DNA of 64,000 nt from the NCBI RefSeq assembly GCF_026262505.1, contig NC_067206.1, forward strand, positions 29,899,896-29,963,895, in the 5' to 3' direction. Each line of letters starts with the position of its first letter. The first letter of the stretch is position 1. Position numbers and translations under genes: made by a program. Source of the DNA: Trichomonas vaginalis G3. Taxonomy: Eukaryota > Parabasalia > Trichomonadida > Trichomonadidae. A model generated the notes under the pieces. That model was not told where the DNA came from, did no database searches, and worked only from the letters and a program-made list of their open reading frames with translations. This document shows, piece after piece, positions 28,662 to 37,582 of the stretch.

Positions 28662-29198
28662 ATGTCATTTCCGAAAAATAGAAGCGTAAGTGTTTCAAAA
28701 GGTTTAATGGCGGTGGCAGATGTGAAGTTAAATTCACCAACTCAAACAAACAGTCAAAGTGTTGTTGTCAATGTCAAAGAAAGAGATGTTGAAGTGGGGA
28801 AACCATACGAAGACGAAGATGGTATAACAATAGTTCCTGTAAAAGAACAACCAACATATCCTGAAGTTAGCAGAGACTTAAGTTCTGTTGCAGATATTCG
28901 AAATGACTACCAACAACTTAAAGACAAACTTAAAACTCAGGAGAAGATTTGTCAGGCTTTGGGTATAATGTTAAACTTGGTTGAGCACAACCCTGTAAAA
29001 GTGAACTCATATGTCATCGCACCTCATGAAATTTTGAAAGAACTATTGAAACTTTTGACAGAGGCAGACGATATAAACATCAAAGAAATAGAACCCGACA
29101 TTGCTTGCTGTGGTGTTTCATACAATGTCATTGACAAGATATACGTTATGAAAGGAGGTGAAACGTTGAACTTAAAATTAGTTTCCCAGACGTCATAA
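28662..29198 (+). CDS. Maverick hypothetical protein, 178 residues
   Basis: The start is the ATG at 28,662; the open frame continues upstream only from a TTG and would run over the leftward gene. The first 60 residues are polar and probably disordered (PTQTNSQSVVVNVKERD), the rest helical with LKDKLKTQEKICQALGIML. There are no membrane segments. Sits between capsid and penton-like genes, so a minor virion component is possible but not shown. Confidence 0.5.
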   Translation: MSFPKNRSVSVSKGLMAVADVKLNSPTQTNSQSVVVNVKERDVEVGKPYEDEDGITIVPVKEQPTYPEVSRDLSSVADIRNDYQQLKDKLKTQEKICQALGIMLNLVEHNPVKVNSYVIAPHEILKELLKLLTEADDINIKEIEPDIACCGVSYNVIDKIYVMKGGETLNLKLVSQTS

Positions 29199-29248
29199 AA
29201 ATATTTGACGACCACAACATTTCATTAAAGTTTGTTTGCTAAGTAAAA

Positions 29249-29488
29249 ATGTCAAAACTTCTTGAAAGATGTTTGAAGAAAAACAATATAGACTTTATTT
29301 CATTTAAAGGACTTTACACGCTTTTGAACGATATGAAAGACCCTGTTTTGTTTGTTCGTGTAGACAAAGGAAAGTTCTATGTCTTTACAAAATATTTGAA
29401 CTTCTTAGACAGAGAACTTCAAGAAACGCCATGTGAAAGTTTAGATGAAGTTCTTCTCCACTTTCAGAAAACTTTTAAATATATGTAA
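29249..29488 (+). CDS. Maverick hypothetical protein, 79 residues
   Basis: Small basic protein, starting MSKLLERCLKKNNIDFISF, with no recognised domain. Its stop codon is followed directly by the ATG of the penton-like gene, with no spacer at all, so the second gene probably depends on a promoter inside this one or on reinitiation. Confidence 0.5.
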   Translation: MSKLLERCLKKNNIDFISFKGLYTLLNDMKDPVLFVRVDKGKFYVFTKYLNFLDRELQETPCESLDEVLLHFQKTFKYM

Positions 29489-30205
29489 ATGGCAGAAGAC
29501 ATAGTGGTTTATACTATTACGACTAAAAACCCTGAGTCATATAATTCTATAACAACAAACTTACAAAGTCCTCAAGGACGATATTGTAAACTGACCTTAA
29601 ACACGATGACGACTAAAGCCTGTTTTGCTCTTTTGACACCAGAAGACTTTGTTGTTGTGAATGGTAAAAAATACTTCTTTGAAGATACTTACTCAGATAT
29701 ACCACCAACAGGTTTTGTTGACTTATTTAATACTTTAAGGACGGATGTAACATGTGCTGCTGCAACTAGAGCAGGTTTCATTATGTTTGGATGTCCGACT
29801 GAGTTTAGTATAAACGATATGAGCTATAATACAAAACTTATATCTGGTTTTTACTACCAACAGTTTCCTATAACAGGAAAAGGTGTCATACAAGGAATGT
29901 CTGTTCCATTGACTTTAAGTACACCTATTTTATATATTGTTTCAAACTTAGGTTCAAAGTGCTATTCGAATGTCGACAGAAACTACTATGACCAAAAGAT
30001 ACTCATGCGTATAAACAACACTTTCTCTGCTGGTTTGCCTATTGTTCATTCGAATGCAGAGTTTTCAGCTTTAGTAAACTCAAACACTTTAGCAAACATA
30101 AACTTAACCTTAGTTGACGCAAACTTTGTTCCTGTTAAAACTTTTATGTCCTATGTATTTGTCAATGACGGCAGAAAGTTTCGAATTGGAAGATGCAACT
30201 GGTGA
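29489..30205 (+). CDS. Putative Maverick penton (minor capsid, single jelly-roll)
   Basis: 238 residues, beta-rich. The C-terminal half has the order seen in Polinton minor capsid proteins: a PLTLSTPILYIVSNLGSKC strand pair, an NNTFSAGLPI stretch and LTLVDANFVPVKTFMSYVFV, which resembles the terminal LVD-x-G-x-PV strand. Placed two genes after the capsid protein. In the family it forms the five-fold vertices. A Gln-rich stretch (QQQIAQEQQMQQ) is encoded just downstream to 30,299. The call is by pattern and position. Confidence 0.5.
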   Translation: MAEDIVVYTITTKNPESYNSITTNLQSPQGRYCKLTLNTMTTKACFALLTPEDFVVVNGKKYFFEDTYSDIPPTGFVDLFNTLRTDVTCAAATRAGFIMFGCPTEFSINDMSYNTKLISGFYYQQFPITGKGVIQGMSVPLTLSTPILYIVSNLGSKCYSNVDRNYYDQKILMRINNTFSAGLPIVHSNAEFSALVNSNTLANINLTLVDANFVPVKTFMSYVFVNDGRKFRIGRCNW

Positions 30206-30302
30206 AAGTATTGTACTACAAGAACAACTTCAACAACAAATAGCTCAAGAACAACAAATGCAACAAATGGAACAAATGCAACAACAAAGTCAAGAATAAA
30301 AA

Positions 30303-30324
30303 AATATTTTTTTTATTTTTATAA
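30303..30324. promoter_or_regulatory. Maverick A/T-tract upstream motif
   Basis: AATATTTTTTTTATTTTTAT directly before the ATG cluster at 30,327-30,357. Close copies precede the starts at 31,598 and 32,222 (plus strand) and 35,308, 36,011, 37,356 and 38,245 (minus strand). Three of the minus-strand copies are followed by the same GTAAGAAC word before the ATG. Probably the element's own promoter class. Confidence 0.55.
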
Positions 30325-30354
30325 AAATGTACAGAATAGACGTTTCAGATTTTT

Positions 30355-31563
30355 ATGACTTCCAAGCGTTCAGAAAATATGTGTCCATTTAGAGACTATA
30401 ACAAAGCAGTCGAGAATTTGAAACGTTTAGTCATTTATGTCGACTCTGCCCCAGAATGTTATGTCATGAAAGAATGGGATGTTGTCTTTAACAAACCAAG
30501 AGCAACCATAGTTTCAGAACAAGAATGTAGACAGAAACTTAAGAAAATAAAAGTCGTACAAGTTGGTATGAAGATGTTAGATGCTTGGGATATCTTATTG
30601 TCAAAGTTAGAAGATTTTTCAGTTCGTGGTATAAAGTTCTATACACCATCTCCAAACTTCTATTCTATCTTCACTGGATATAAATACGAACAAGTAGAAT
30701 GGAAAGAAAATGTTATAGAAGCTTGGTTAGACCATGTCAAAGAAATTATATGCAATGGAAACGAAAGAGTCTATGAGTATATCTTATGTTGGTTTGCAAA
30801 CATCTTACAACATCCAAGTGCTAAAAATGAAACTGCTCTCATTATAATTGGAAAACAAGGAACTGGTAAGAACACTTTCTTTACAGATATTTTGTGCAAA
30901 CTGTTAGAGGGCTATTCGAACCCTAATATGACAAACTTAGAAAACATCTGCGGTAAATTTAACTCTTCAATAGAGAATATGAAACTTATAGTATGTAACG
31001 AACTTCAAAGTATAGATACAACAAAGGTTTTAAACTCAGATGCTTTGAAGAGTCTTATAACAGACAAAGTTGGAGTTGTTGAAAGAAAATATAAAGACCA
31101 AAGAGTTTGTGAAAATGTTGCAAATTTCATCATGGTTTCAAACAATGTTGTTCCGATGAAGTTAGAAAGTTCTGACAGAAGATATGTAGTTGTCAGAACG
31201 TCAGATTCTCATATGCAAGATACAGAATATTTTGACGACTTAGCAGAAACTTTGACACCTAACTTTTACAACCACTTGTTCTCATATTTCATGACATTAG
31301 ATATTTCAAAGTTCAATCCAAGACAAATTCCACATACCGAAGAAAGACAAACGTTGTTAGAAGCAAACAAGAGTGTATATGAACTGTTTATAGATGAGAC
31401 TAACTTTGAGTGTTTAGATGAAAGGTCATTGTACGACTCGTATAAACAATATTGTCAAGAGTATGGTTATATGGCAGCTTCTAAACGAACATTCTTGGCA
31501 AATGTCAAAAGTCTTTTAGACATACAGAACGGCGTATATACAAAGAAAAATTTTTCTGAGTAA
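30355..31563 (+). CDS. Superfamily 3 (D5/DUF5906-like) helicase of the Maverick
   Basis: 402 residues. The middle holds an AAA+ type SF3 helicase: Walker A GKQGTGKNTFF (about 164-174), Walker B KLIVCNELQS (about 209), sensor IMVSNNVVPM (about 258) and the arginine motif SDRRYVVV (about 272). The region after 330 is a small helical domain ending in YGYMAASKRTFLANV, like the winged helix behind phage and viral D5-type helicases. No primase signature is visible in the N-terminal 140 residues. It would unwind DNA ahead of the element's polymerase. Preceded by the element A/T motif. Confidence 0.8.
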   Translation: MTSKRSENMCPFRDYNKAVENLKRLVIYVDSAPECYVMKEWDVVFNKPRATIVSEQECRQKLKKIKVVQVGMKMLDAWDILLSKLEDFSVRGIKFYTPSPNFYSIFTGYKYEQVEWKENVIEAWLDHVKEIICNGNERVYEYILCWFANILQHPSAKNETALIIIGKQGTGKNTFFTDILCKLLEGYSNPNMTNLENICGKFNSSIENMKLIVCNELQSIDTTKVLNSDALKSLITDKVGVVERKYKDQRVCENVANFIMVSNNVVPMKLESSDRRYVVVRTSDSHMQDTEYFDDLAETLTPNFYNHLFSYFMTLDISKFNPRQIPHTEERQTLLEANKSVYELFIDETNFECLDERSLYDSYKQYCQEYGYMAASKRTFLANVKSLLDIQNGVYTKKNFSE

Positions 31564-31597
31564 ATTTTAAAAAAAATCTTTTTTTATTTTATTTGAA

Positions 31598-31960
31598 ATG
31601 TACGCTGAGTTTGTTGGAGAAGACCGTTGGGAAACTTGTTTGTTAGATGAGAAATATGAAATTCACTGTTGTGAGTCATTTGAAGTCAGAAACAAAAAGA
31701 CAAAAAGAGTTTTAAGCGAATGGGAGCGAAATGACGGATATGCTGATATGAAGATGGGTGGAAAACACTATCTTAAACATGTTGTCATTGCAACTCATTT
31801 TATACTGAATCCTAACAATTTACCTTTTGTAGACCATATAAACCGTATAAGAAACGACAATAGACTTGAAAACTTACGTTGGGTCACTGGTTCTGAAAAC
31901 AATAAGAAAAAGCAAATTTGGAGATATAGTATTCGAATTTGTCGACGAACTAGAAGATGA
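31598..31960 (+). CDS. HNH endonuclease (NUMOD4-HNH type)
   Basis: 120 residues. It has the usual layout of phage free-standing HNH homing enzymes: a start like NUMOD4 (WETCLLDEKYEIHCCESFEV), a NUMOD-like GYADMKMGGKHYLKHVVIATHF block, then the HNH core VDHINRIRNDNRLENLRWVT (residues about 79-98) followed by ENNKKK. Such enzymes cut DNA and are passengers in viral genomes; here it may help spread parts between elements (inference). Preceded by the element A/T motif. Confidence 0.75.
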   Translation: MYAEFVGEDRWETCLLDEKYEIHCCESFEVRNKKTKRVLSEWERNDGYADMKMGGKHYLKHVVIATHFILNPNNLPFVDHINRIRNDNRLENLRWVTGSENNKKKQIWRYSIRICRRTRR

Positions 31961-32180
31961 AGCAATTGAAATTACAGACTATGGCAAGCATACGTTTGAG
32001 TTTTACTACTACAGCGAAGAACAGGACTCTTTCTACTTTTATACCGGCGTAAACTATAGAAAATTACAAGTATGTTTTACTAAGGCAGACTATGCTTATG
32101 TATACGCTAGAGATACAGATGGAAAATACGTTAGACTATTTCTTAACAAATTCAAGAAGCTATATGGCATACCATTTTAA
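31866..32180 (+). CDS. Maverick hypothetical protein, about 80-104 residues
   Basis: This open frame overlaps the end of the HNH gene; the coding signal is convincing from about 31,930 on. It is acidic and very rich in Tyr and Phe (HTFEFYYYSEEQDSFYFYTG). There is no recognised family. Confidence 0.35.
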   Translation: MKTYVGSLVLKTIRKSKFGDIVFEFVDELEDEAIEITDYGKHTFEFYYYSEEQDSFYFYTGVNYRKLQVCFTKADYAYVYARDTDGKYVRLFLNKFKKLYGIPF

Positions 32181-32221
32181 AACGTTTTTAAAAAAAAATA
32201 TTTTTTTATCCGATAGAAAAG

Positions 32222-32641
32222 ATGACGAAATATATTTCAGTCAACAAATATATGACAGAAGTCAAAGATAAGTTAGCTCCATTCGCTTATTTGAATGTTT
32301 ACTTCTACCATTTTGAAAAGTCTACATTTGACAAAGTTTGGAACATCGAACCAGTTAAGTTTGCTATTGTGACTAAAAATGGTGCGAAATTTGAAGACTT
32401 AGACATTGACGGTATGTTGACAGTCAAAGAAAATTTTGACAGAAGGTTCTCAAACCTTAAAGAAGGCAAAGCATACAAACTTGTTATACCTTATGAACCA
32501 AAGAAGACAGACGACTATGAATATTATGAGTCTAAGATAGTTGAAGTTCAAGGTAAATTGGGTAAAAAGATTTTAGAGTCTAAGCCAGTGTTTGCTCCTA
32601 AAGAGGAAGAGAACATTGACATTGACCCAGAAATGTTCTAA
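32222..32641 (+). CDS. Maverick hypothetical protein, 139 residues
   Basis: Mixed alpha/beta protein starting MTKYISVNKYMTEVKDKLAP with an acidic tail (EEENIDIDPEMF). The beta-rich middle and acidic C-terminal tail recall single-strand DNA-binding proteins, and it lies between the helicase and ATPase genes, but no motif proves this. Preceded by an A/T motif. Confidence 0.45.
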   Translation: MTKYISVNKYMTEVKDKLAPFAYLNVYFYHFEKSTFDKVWNIEPVKFAIVTKNGAKFEDLDIDGMLTVKENFDRRFSNLKEGKAYKLVIPYEPKKTDDYEYYESKIVEVQGKLGKKILESKPVFAPKEEENIDIDPEMF

Positions 32642-32657
32642 AAATAAAATTTTATTT

Positions 32658-33030
32658 TTACATGTCAAATTTCTTTTTCTCTGGTTCAGGTTCTTTCTTC
32701 TCTTCTTCTACTTTCTTTTCTTTCTTCTCTCTCTTCTTCTTCTTCTCTGGTGGAGTTATGTCAAATTTCTCCGAACCATATTTCTGTAAAAGTTCTTTGT
32801 CCTTTAATAGCTCATCTATTCTGTTTCCTATTTCATCTTCAAGAACAGCGCATGTGTCTTCTTTGCATTCTAAGAACTTTTGTTGGACTTCATCTTTCCA
32901 ATCGGCGTCATCTCTGTCAACAAGTCTGTCATTGACAAACTTAAAGACTTCTCTGCCTAATGTTTTATGGTTCTTGTCATATTCCCAGAAACAGAACTTT
33001 AGAACAAATTCCCTTTCTTGTTTACACTAT
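32658..33030 (-). CDS. Leftward charged open frame, partial-looking
   Basis: On the minus strand an open stretch of about 120 codons ends at the TAA at 32,658-32,660, converging on the gene before it. It is helical and highly charged, with a Lys/Glu/Pro-rich end (PPEKKKKREKKEKK). I see no clear start codon and no family. Between the two convergent stops lies an AAAATAAAATTTTATTTT palindrome that could act as a shared 3' end signal. Confidence 0.4.
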
Positions 33031-33211
33031 GTAAGATTTTATGGTCGACAGATGTTTTGCTGTCAAAAGCTTGTCTCGAATATAGATAGCGAAATCGCTA
33101 GACATTTTCAAAAAGATAAAAATTTTAATTTTTCTAAAAATATGTTAGAAAAAAAGTTTTGCTGACATTGACAAGAAATTTGAGAATGTTTTAAATAAGA
33201 ACAAGAGGAAG

Positions 33212-34018
33212 TTGGAAAATGCTCAGATAAAACCCATACATGACAAGTTCCTATTTGCTCAGAATGGTATAACAGGTCTAATTGCACCGCCTGGGTCGGG
33301 TAAGACTTTCACTTATCTTAAAATGGCTGCACAACAACAAGAACTAGATGAGAAGAACCCATTCTATGAGTTAGTTGTTATTTGTAGTACTTCTGGTCAA
33401 TTTGACCAAACCGTCAATTCGTTCAAAGATATTATAAAAAAGTCTAAGTTAGTATGTATAAAAGACTCTGAGTTGTTGGATTGGATAAAGAAGTACCAAA
33501 GAAGAGTTTTGAAGTACAATGCTATAAATGAGTATGTCAATTCTAAGTTTAAAGACCCAAATGAGGAAATGCAGAGAATATTAGAGAAGAAACACTTCAG
33601 AAACAAACAGAAAGAGATAGAATACATTTCGAAGAAATTGCAATCTTACGATTGGAAGACTTACCCTCACAGATGTCTTCTTATCTTAGATGACTTTGCT
33701 TCTCATCCTTTGTTAAAGAACAGAGAACAAGACATGTGTCGAATTCTCAAGAAGCTCAGACACTTTAACATCTCAGTTGTCATTTGTGTACAGACAGCAA
33801 AGAGTTTAAGTAAGGATGTTAAAAGAATACTTACTGATATCATACTTTTCCCTGGATTGTCCGAAGACGATTTCATGGAACTTATGAAAGAGTCCATGGC
33901 AGGTAAGTTTGACAGACATGAACTCTGGGAGAAGTACAAAGTCATACAAGACCCTCATACTTCTTTCAGAATTCATATCTACGCGAACAAAGTTCAAATT
34001 GTAAAAAGTCAAGCTTGA
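33212..34018 (+). CDS. A32-like FtsK/HerA DNA-packaging ATPase
   Basis: 268 residues, a usual size for Polinton ATPases. Walker A is APPGSGKT (25-32), Walker B is CLLILDDF (about 154-161), and a VVICVQTAKSL stretch gives the downstream sensor region. In Polintons and related viruses this motor pumps DNA into the capsid. It is a clean, full-length frame. Its stop codon lies inside a 21-base sequence that is repeated 449 bases downstream. Confidence 0.85.
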   Translation: MENAQIKPIHDKFLFAQNGITGLIAPPGSGKTFTYLKMAAQQQELDEKNPFYELVVICSTSGQFDQTVNSFKDIIKKSKLVCIKDSELLDWIKKYQRRVLKYNAINEYVNSKFKDPNEEMQRILEKKHFRNKQKEIEYISKKLQSYDWKTYPHRCLLILDDFASHPLLKNREQDMCRILKKLRHFNISVVICVQTAKSLSKDVKRILTDIILFPGLSEDDFMELMKESMAGKFDRHELWEKYKVIQDPHTSFRIHIYANKVQIVKSQA

Positions 34019-34477
34019 AAAATAAATGTTTAGTCTTAGTAAGTCTGTTGTGGTGCTGGGGCTGTCGGTTCTTCTGGCTTTGGAATGGACTCGGTTGGTG
34101 GTACGTCGGACATTCGTTTGTGTCCTGTCGGATGGAAGAACTTTTTCTGTCGGAAGGAAGGACTCGGAATGTCGGAAGGAAGAACTTTTCCTGCCAGAAG
34201 GAAAAACTTTTCCTGTCGGAAGGAAAAACTTTTTCTGAAGTTCGACCAAAAAGTTCTCAATTTTCGAAAATTTGAATGGTTTACGGACGGACAACAGAAA
34301 AAATTTTGCCTGTCGGAAGGAAATTTTTTTCCAGTTGTCGGGAAATTTTTTTCCAGTTGGAAGGAAGGACTCGGAATGCCAGAAGGAAGGACTCGGAATG
34401 CCAGAAGGATTTGACAAGCCAATTTACCATCTAGAGCTACATGAGCCATCTTTGGTGTCAAGCTTGAAAAATAAATG
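34008..34477. repeat. 449-base insert bounded by 21-base direct repeats
   Basis: The same 21 bases, beginning GTCAAGCTTGAAAAATAAAT, occur at 34,008-34,028 (across the ATPase stop codon) and at 34,457-34,477 (just before the KilA-N gene's end). Between them lies a degenerate GGAAGGA/GTCGGAAGGAA-type minisatellite of about 23-30 base units, including several GGACTCGGAATG words. Overlapping open frames on both strands here are by-products of the repeat. Confidence 0.7.
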
Positions 34478-34483
34478 GTTCAT

Positions 34484-35308
34484 TTACTCTTCCTCTTTGA
34501 AGTTGTCAAAATACTCTGTTATCTTTTCTTTCAGTAGCGGCAAATCTTCTTTGAATGTAAGTATTGTACAACCTTTCATATCATAGTGTGTTTGAGGTAA
34601 CGTATCTTGAACTATCTGTTTAACATCTTCATTCGGTGTCATTGAAATCGGTAAGTTTTCGCGATAGAACCAATTTCTGTCAGATTTGTAAATCTTAGCA
34701 AGGTCGTAAAAGCTTTTGTTGTTTCTTCTGACTAAATGCAACATAACCATATCTCTGTCTTCTTCATTTTCCATCTCTTCAGTGTAAATCATATACTTAT
34801 AGTTCTTTTCCTTTCCTTTTGGTACCGAACGTGGTATTCTTTTCTGTATGTTTTTGTCTTTTGCTTCAATGACTTCATCTTTTGCTTGAAGTTTCTTTTC
34901 CATCTCTTCACGTTCTTGTCTATGAATTTCGTCAAGAAGTTTACAAACATACCATGAATAGCGAGCTGAAGCCCACATTGCAACAGCATTTACAAGAAGT
35001 CTATGTACATAATATCCTCTTAAATTTATTGGCAAATTTTTACGATTTTCATGTGTTTTATGCAAGGCCGAGAATTCTCGGTCTAGAGAAATTTCACTCA
35101 AAAGTTCTTGTGTGCTTTGGTTTTTGAACCAGTCGTCTGCGTGTTTAGTATCTGGAGCAAAACATGCTGTCAAAATACTTTGCATTTGGTACATGTCATC
35201 TTTGACCGAACGAATGAGACGTAACTGTTTGTTAAACTGTATGTACTCGTATTCTTCACTTATGGCTTCATGAACGATAGCAGTTGTTGTGTTCTCTGTT
35301 GTTGACAT
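34484..35308 (-). CDS. KilA-N domain protein with DUF3627-like C-terminus
   Basis: 274 residues from the ATG at 35,308 (the frame is open further upstream but crosses the A/T motif). The N-terminal half has KilA-N marks: DDWFKNQSTQELL, then GYYVHRLLVNAVAMWASARYSWYVCKLLDE. The C-terminal half (KNYKYMIYTEEMENE...VRRNNKSFYDLAKIY) fits the DUF3627-type domain often joined to KilA-N in large DNA viruses. Such proteins bind DNA; the regulatory role in the element is unknown. Confidence 0.75.
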   Translation of the reverse strand: MSTTENTTTAIVHEAISEEYEYIQFNKQLRLIRSVKDDMYQMQSILTACFAPDTKHADDWFKNQSTQELLSEISLDREFSALHKTHENRKNLPINLRGYYVHRLLVNAVAMWASARYSWYVCKLLDEIHRQEREEMEKKLQAKDEVIEAKDKNIQKRIPRSVPKGKEKNYKYMIYTEEMENEEDRDMVMLHLVRRNNKSFYDLAKIYKSDRNWFYRENLPISMTPNEDVKQIVQDTLPQTHYDMKGCTILTFKEDLPLLKEKITEYFDNFKEEE

Positions 35309-35396
35309 ATCTGTCTTTATATTCCGGATAAAAAAATAAAAAAAAATAAAATTAGCGTTATTTTCTATCTTGTATAAAAGACCAAAAATAAACGCT

Positions 35397-36011
35397 TTAC
35401 ATGTATTTTTCAGCAACTTCGTCAAATAATTTTATAGCTTTGTCGATCTCATCTACTTCAAACGTTTCTTTACCTTTCGTGGGAGCACCATACATTTTCT
35501 CAAACTTTTCAAGCAGTTCTGTTTCTGCAGCTCTCATATCGTTAACAAACACAACCTTAACTCTATTGACTGTAGAGTCATATCTTTTAGTTATATTAAA
35601 TGTTCTTCCTATCTTATATCTCTTTGTATTGAAGTCTTTCGGTTTCTGAACGATGTAAAGTAAGCCTTCACTGCAACGTTCCGTATCGAATGAACCATAT
35701 GTTATGAAATTATATCCAACAACTGGGTCTAACCAGAACAAAACTACTGGTATAAGACTTTTGTCTATAAGATATGCTGTAGTTCCATGAAATCTTACCG
35801 ATATCATAAGCTCAGGATTTCTTGTCAAAATTTTCTGAGATGAAGCATTTTTAACCCAGTCGTTTGTTTTCTTTCCTTCAGATAGTGTTAAAATGTCTGA
35901 CAAAGAATATTTGTTGTATTTCTTTGAGTATCTTACGTTTAAATCACCAATTCTAACCATTTTGGTGTCATTGTCTATCTTTCTAACTGTTTCAAACTCA
36001 GTGTTTGACAT
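35397..36011 (-). CDS. KilA-N plus T5orf172/GIY-YIG-like protein
   Basis: 204 residues. Residues 25-95 are KilA-N-like (RYSKKYNKYSLSDILTLSEG, TNDWVKNASSQKIL, TAYLIDKSLIPVVLFWLDP). Residues 115-200 fit the T5orf172 branch of GIY-YIG nucleases (GLLYIVQKP, YKIGRTFNITKRYDST, AAETELLEKFEKMYG, ETFEVDE). This pairing is typical of nucleocytoplasmic large DNA viruses and phages. Preceded by the A/T motif. Confidence 0.75.
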   Translation of the reverse strand: MSNTEFETVRKIDNDTKMVRIGDLNVRYSKKYNKYSLSDILTLSEGKKTNDWVKNASSQKILTRNPELMISVRFHGTTAYLIDKSLIPVVLFWLDPVVGYNFITYGSFDTERCSEGLLYIVQKPKDFNTKRYKIGRTFNITKRYDSTVNRVKVVFVNDMRAAETELLEKFEKMYGAPTKGKETFEVDEIDKAIKLFDEVAEKYM

Positions 36012-36502
36012 TTCCTGTTCTTACATACAAAATAAAAAAAATATTTTAAAAAAACTAGCTTTTATTTTCTATCTTAAGGAAATTCATGAAATTTGGTCAT
36101 TTTACTCAGAATTCAATAAAATATATTTTAGGCGACCAGGTCACTCGGTTAAATGAACTTCTCTGAAAAAGTGTGACAACATGACATTTTGACAACAACA
36201 CAGGAAATATACTTCTTCGTAAATGTTTTGTCAAGACTTCTTCGTAATGAGCGTAAATCAGACAAAAATATATTTTAGGGTAGAAGGGTATATCTACCCC
36301 GTTTTCTACCCTCATTTCTACCCCATATGTCCTTACTGAAAAAGTATGTGTTCCATATGTCATTTTACTCAGAATTTTATACAGAATTCAATAAAAATAT
36401 ATTTTAGGGTAGAAGGGTATATCTACCCCGTTTTCTACCCTCATTTCTACCATAACTATTTACAAGCGTTTTACATGGTATATGTTGTGATGGTTCATGA
36501 CT
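36012..36502. repeat. Maverick internal repeat block
   Basis: Gene-free block. It holds an arm at 36,131-36,245 that is inverted at 38,385-38,490, and two copies of AGGGTAGAAGGGTATATCTA...TTCTACCCT at 36,271-36,325 and 36,400-36,452. The latter are variants of the palindromic block found inside the element's own terminal repeats. Confidence 0.7.
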
Positions 36503-36877
36503 TTAAACAGTTTTTGTAGCTTCTATTTCTTCACGAAGGATATCAAAAATTTTAACTATGCCGAAGGTTTCTTTATATTTCTTCTTGACATCTGAAAGAA
36601 GGAAATCGTTAGCAGTTGGATAGTTTTTGTTCAGAAATGTCAACATGTCCATTTTATCTTCTGCTGGTTTCTCTACTTCTTTCTTTAAGTCAGTATGGTC
36701 TTTTCTCATTCTTTCTATCTCTTTGACGGAGTAGTTATATTTCCTTGTTGCTGCTTTACATTTTGAACATTGTGAGTTCATTTTTGCGTTATATTCTGAA
36801 ATTTGTCCTGCTAAAACAAGTAAGGCGTAGATGGTCTTCTTTAACTCAAAGGCTGCTGGTTTATCTGTTGGTTCCAT
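36503..36877 (-). CDS. Maverick hypothetical protein, 124 residues
   Basis: Charged, helical protein with KCKAATRKYNYSVKEIERMRK and a coiled-coil tendency. Two Cys (CSKC) could bind metal, but a full finger is not seen. Its start overlaps the end of the upstream gene by 37 bases, so the pair is probably co-expressed. Confidence 0.5.
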   Translation of the reverse strand: MEPTDKPAAFELKKTIYALLVLAGQISEYNAKMNSQCSKCKAATRKYNYSVKEIERMRKDHTDLKKEVEKPAEDKMDMLTFLNKNYPTANDFLLSDVKKKYKETFGIVKIFDILREEIEATKTV

Positions 36878-37356
36878 ACCTTACCTCTTCTATCTTTATC
36901 TCTTATCTGCAAGACACACTCAGCAACTAACGAAACAAAGTTGTCGTAGGTCTTAAATTCTTCAGATTTATATATGTCAATGAAATATACCATATCGCAG
37001 TCTTTGTGGTTGTAATGAAATCCAAGAAACTCATAGTTTACATTACGTATGAACTTCTTTATTTCAACTGAGTCAGATGGTTTCACTTCTATTTCATCGA
37101 ATTCTGGAATAGTGAGCTTTTGTTGTTGTATTTCAGGAAGTTTAGGTAGATGGTCAATAATATCCTGCATTTCATAAAGATACTGTTCATTTGTTTCATC
37201 TTTCGCACTACAGTTTAGATCTCCTTGGAGAAGTTCTTGCTTTATCTTCTGGATTTCTGTTTCGAAAGTATATGAAGAAGGAATGAAGCTTTTCATCTCT
37301 ACTAACATAGAAGTTGGGTTCATGACTAACGAGTTTGGTGCTGTTGTTGCTGACAT
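36841..37356 (-). CDS. Maverick hypothetical protein, 171 residues
   Basis: No recognised family. The N-terminal half is polar with a coiled-coil segment (TEIQKIKQELL), the middle has VNYEFLGFHYNHKDCDMVYF, and the end is Gln-rich. Preceded by the A/T motif and GTAAGAAC, whose last bases abut the ATG. Confidence 0.5.
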   Translation of the reverse strand: MSATTAPNSLVMNPTSMLVEMKSFIPSSYTFETEIQKIKQELLQGDLNCSAKDETNEQYLYEMQDIIDHLPKLPEIQQQKLTIPEFDEIEVKPSDSVEIKKFIRNVNYEFLGFHYNHKDCDMVYFIDIYKSEEFKTYDNFVSLVAECVLQIRDKDRRGKVWNQQINQQPLS

Positions 37357-37582
37357 GTTCTTACAATAAAAATAAAAAAATATTTTTTGGTGGGACTACC
37401 TTTATTTTATTTCAGCACAAAATGAACGAGTTTGGTTTAAAAATACGGTGGAGCCAAAAATGGCTCGACCTCAAAACAAGCATTTTGTGTGTTTTCTACG
37501 AGGGTAGAAAAGAGGGTAGAAAACGGGGTAGATATACCCTTCTACCCTAAAATATATTTTTGTCGAAAAAAAAATGGTTCAT

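Noticed and set aside
34030-34450. Overlapping 70-200 codon frames on both strands
   Set aside because: They arise from the GGAAGGA minisatellite and read repetitive CRKE/GRTF-type peptides; no conserved protein.
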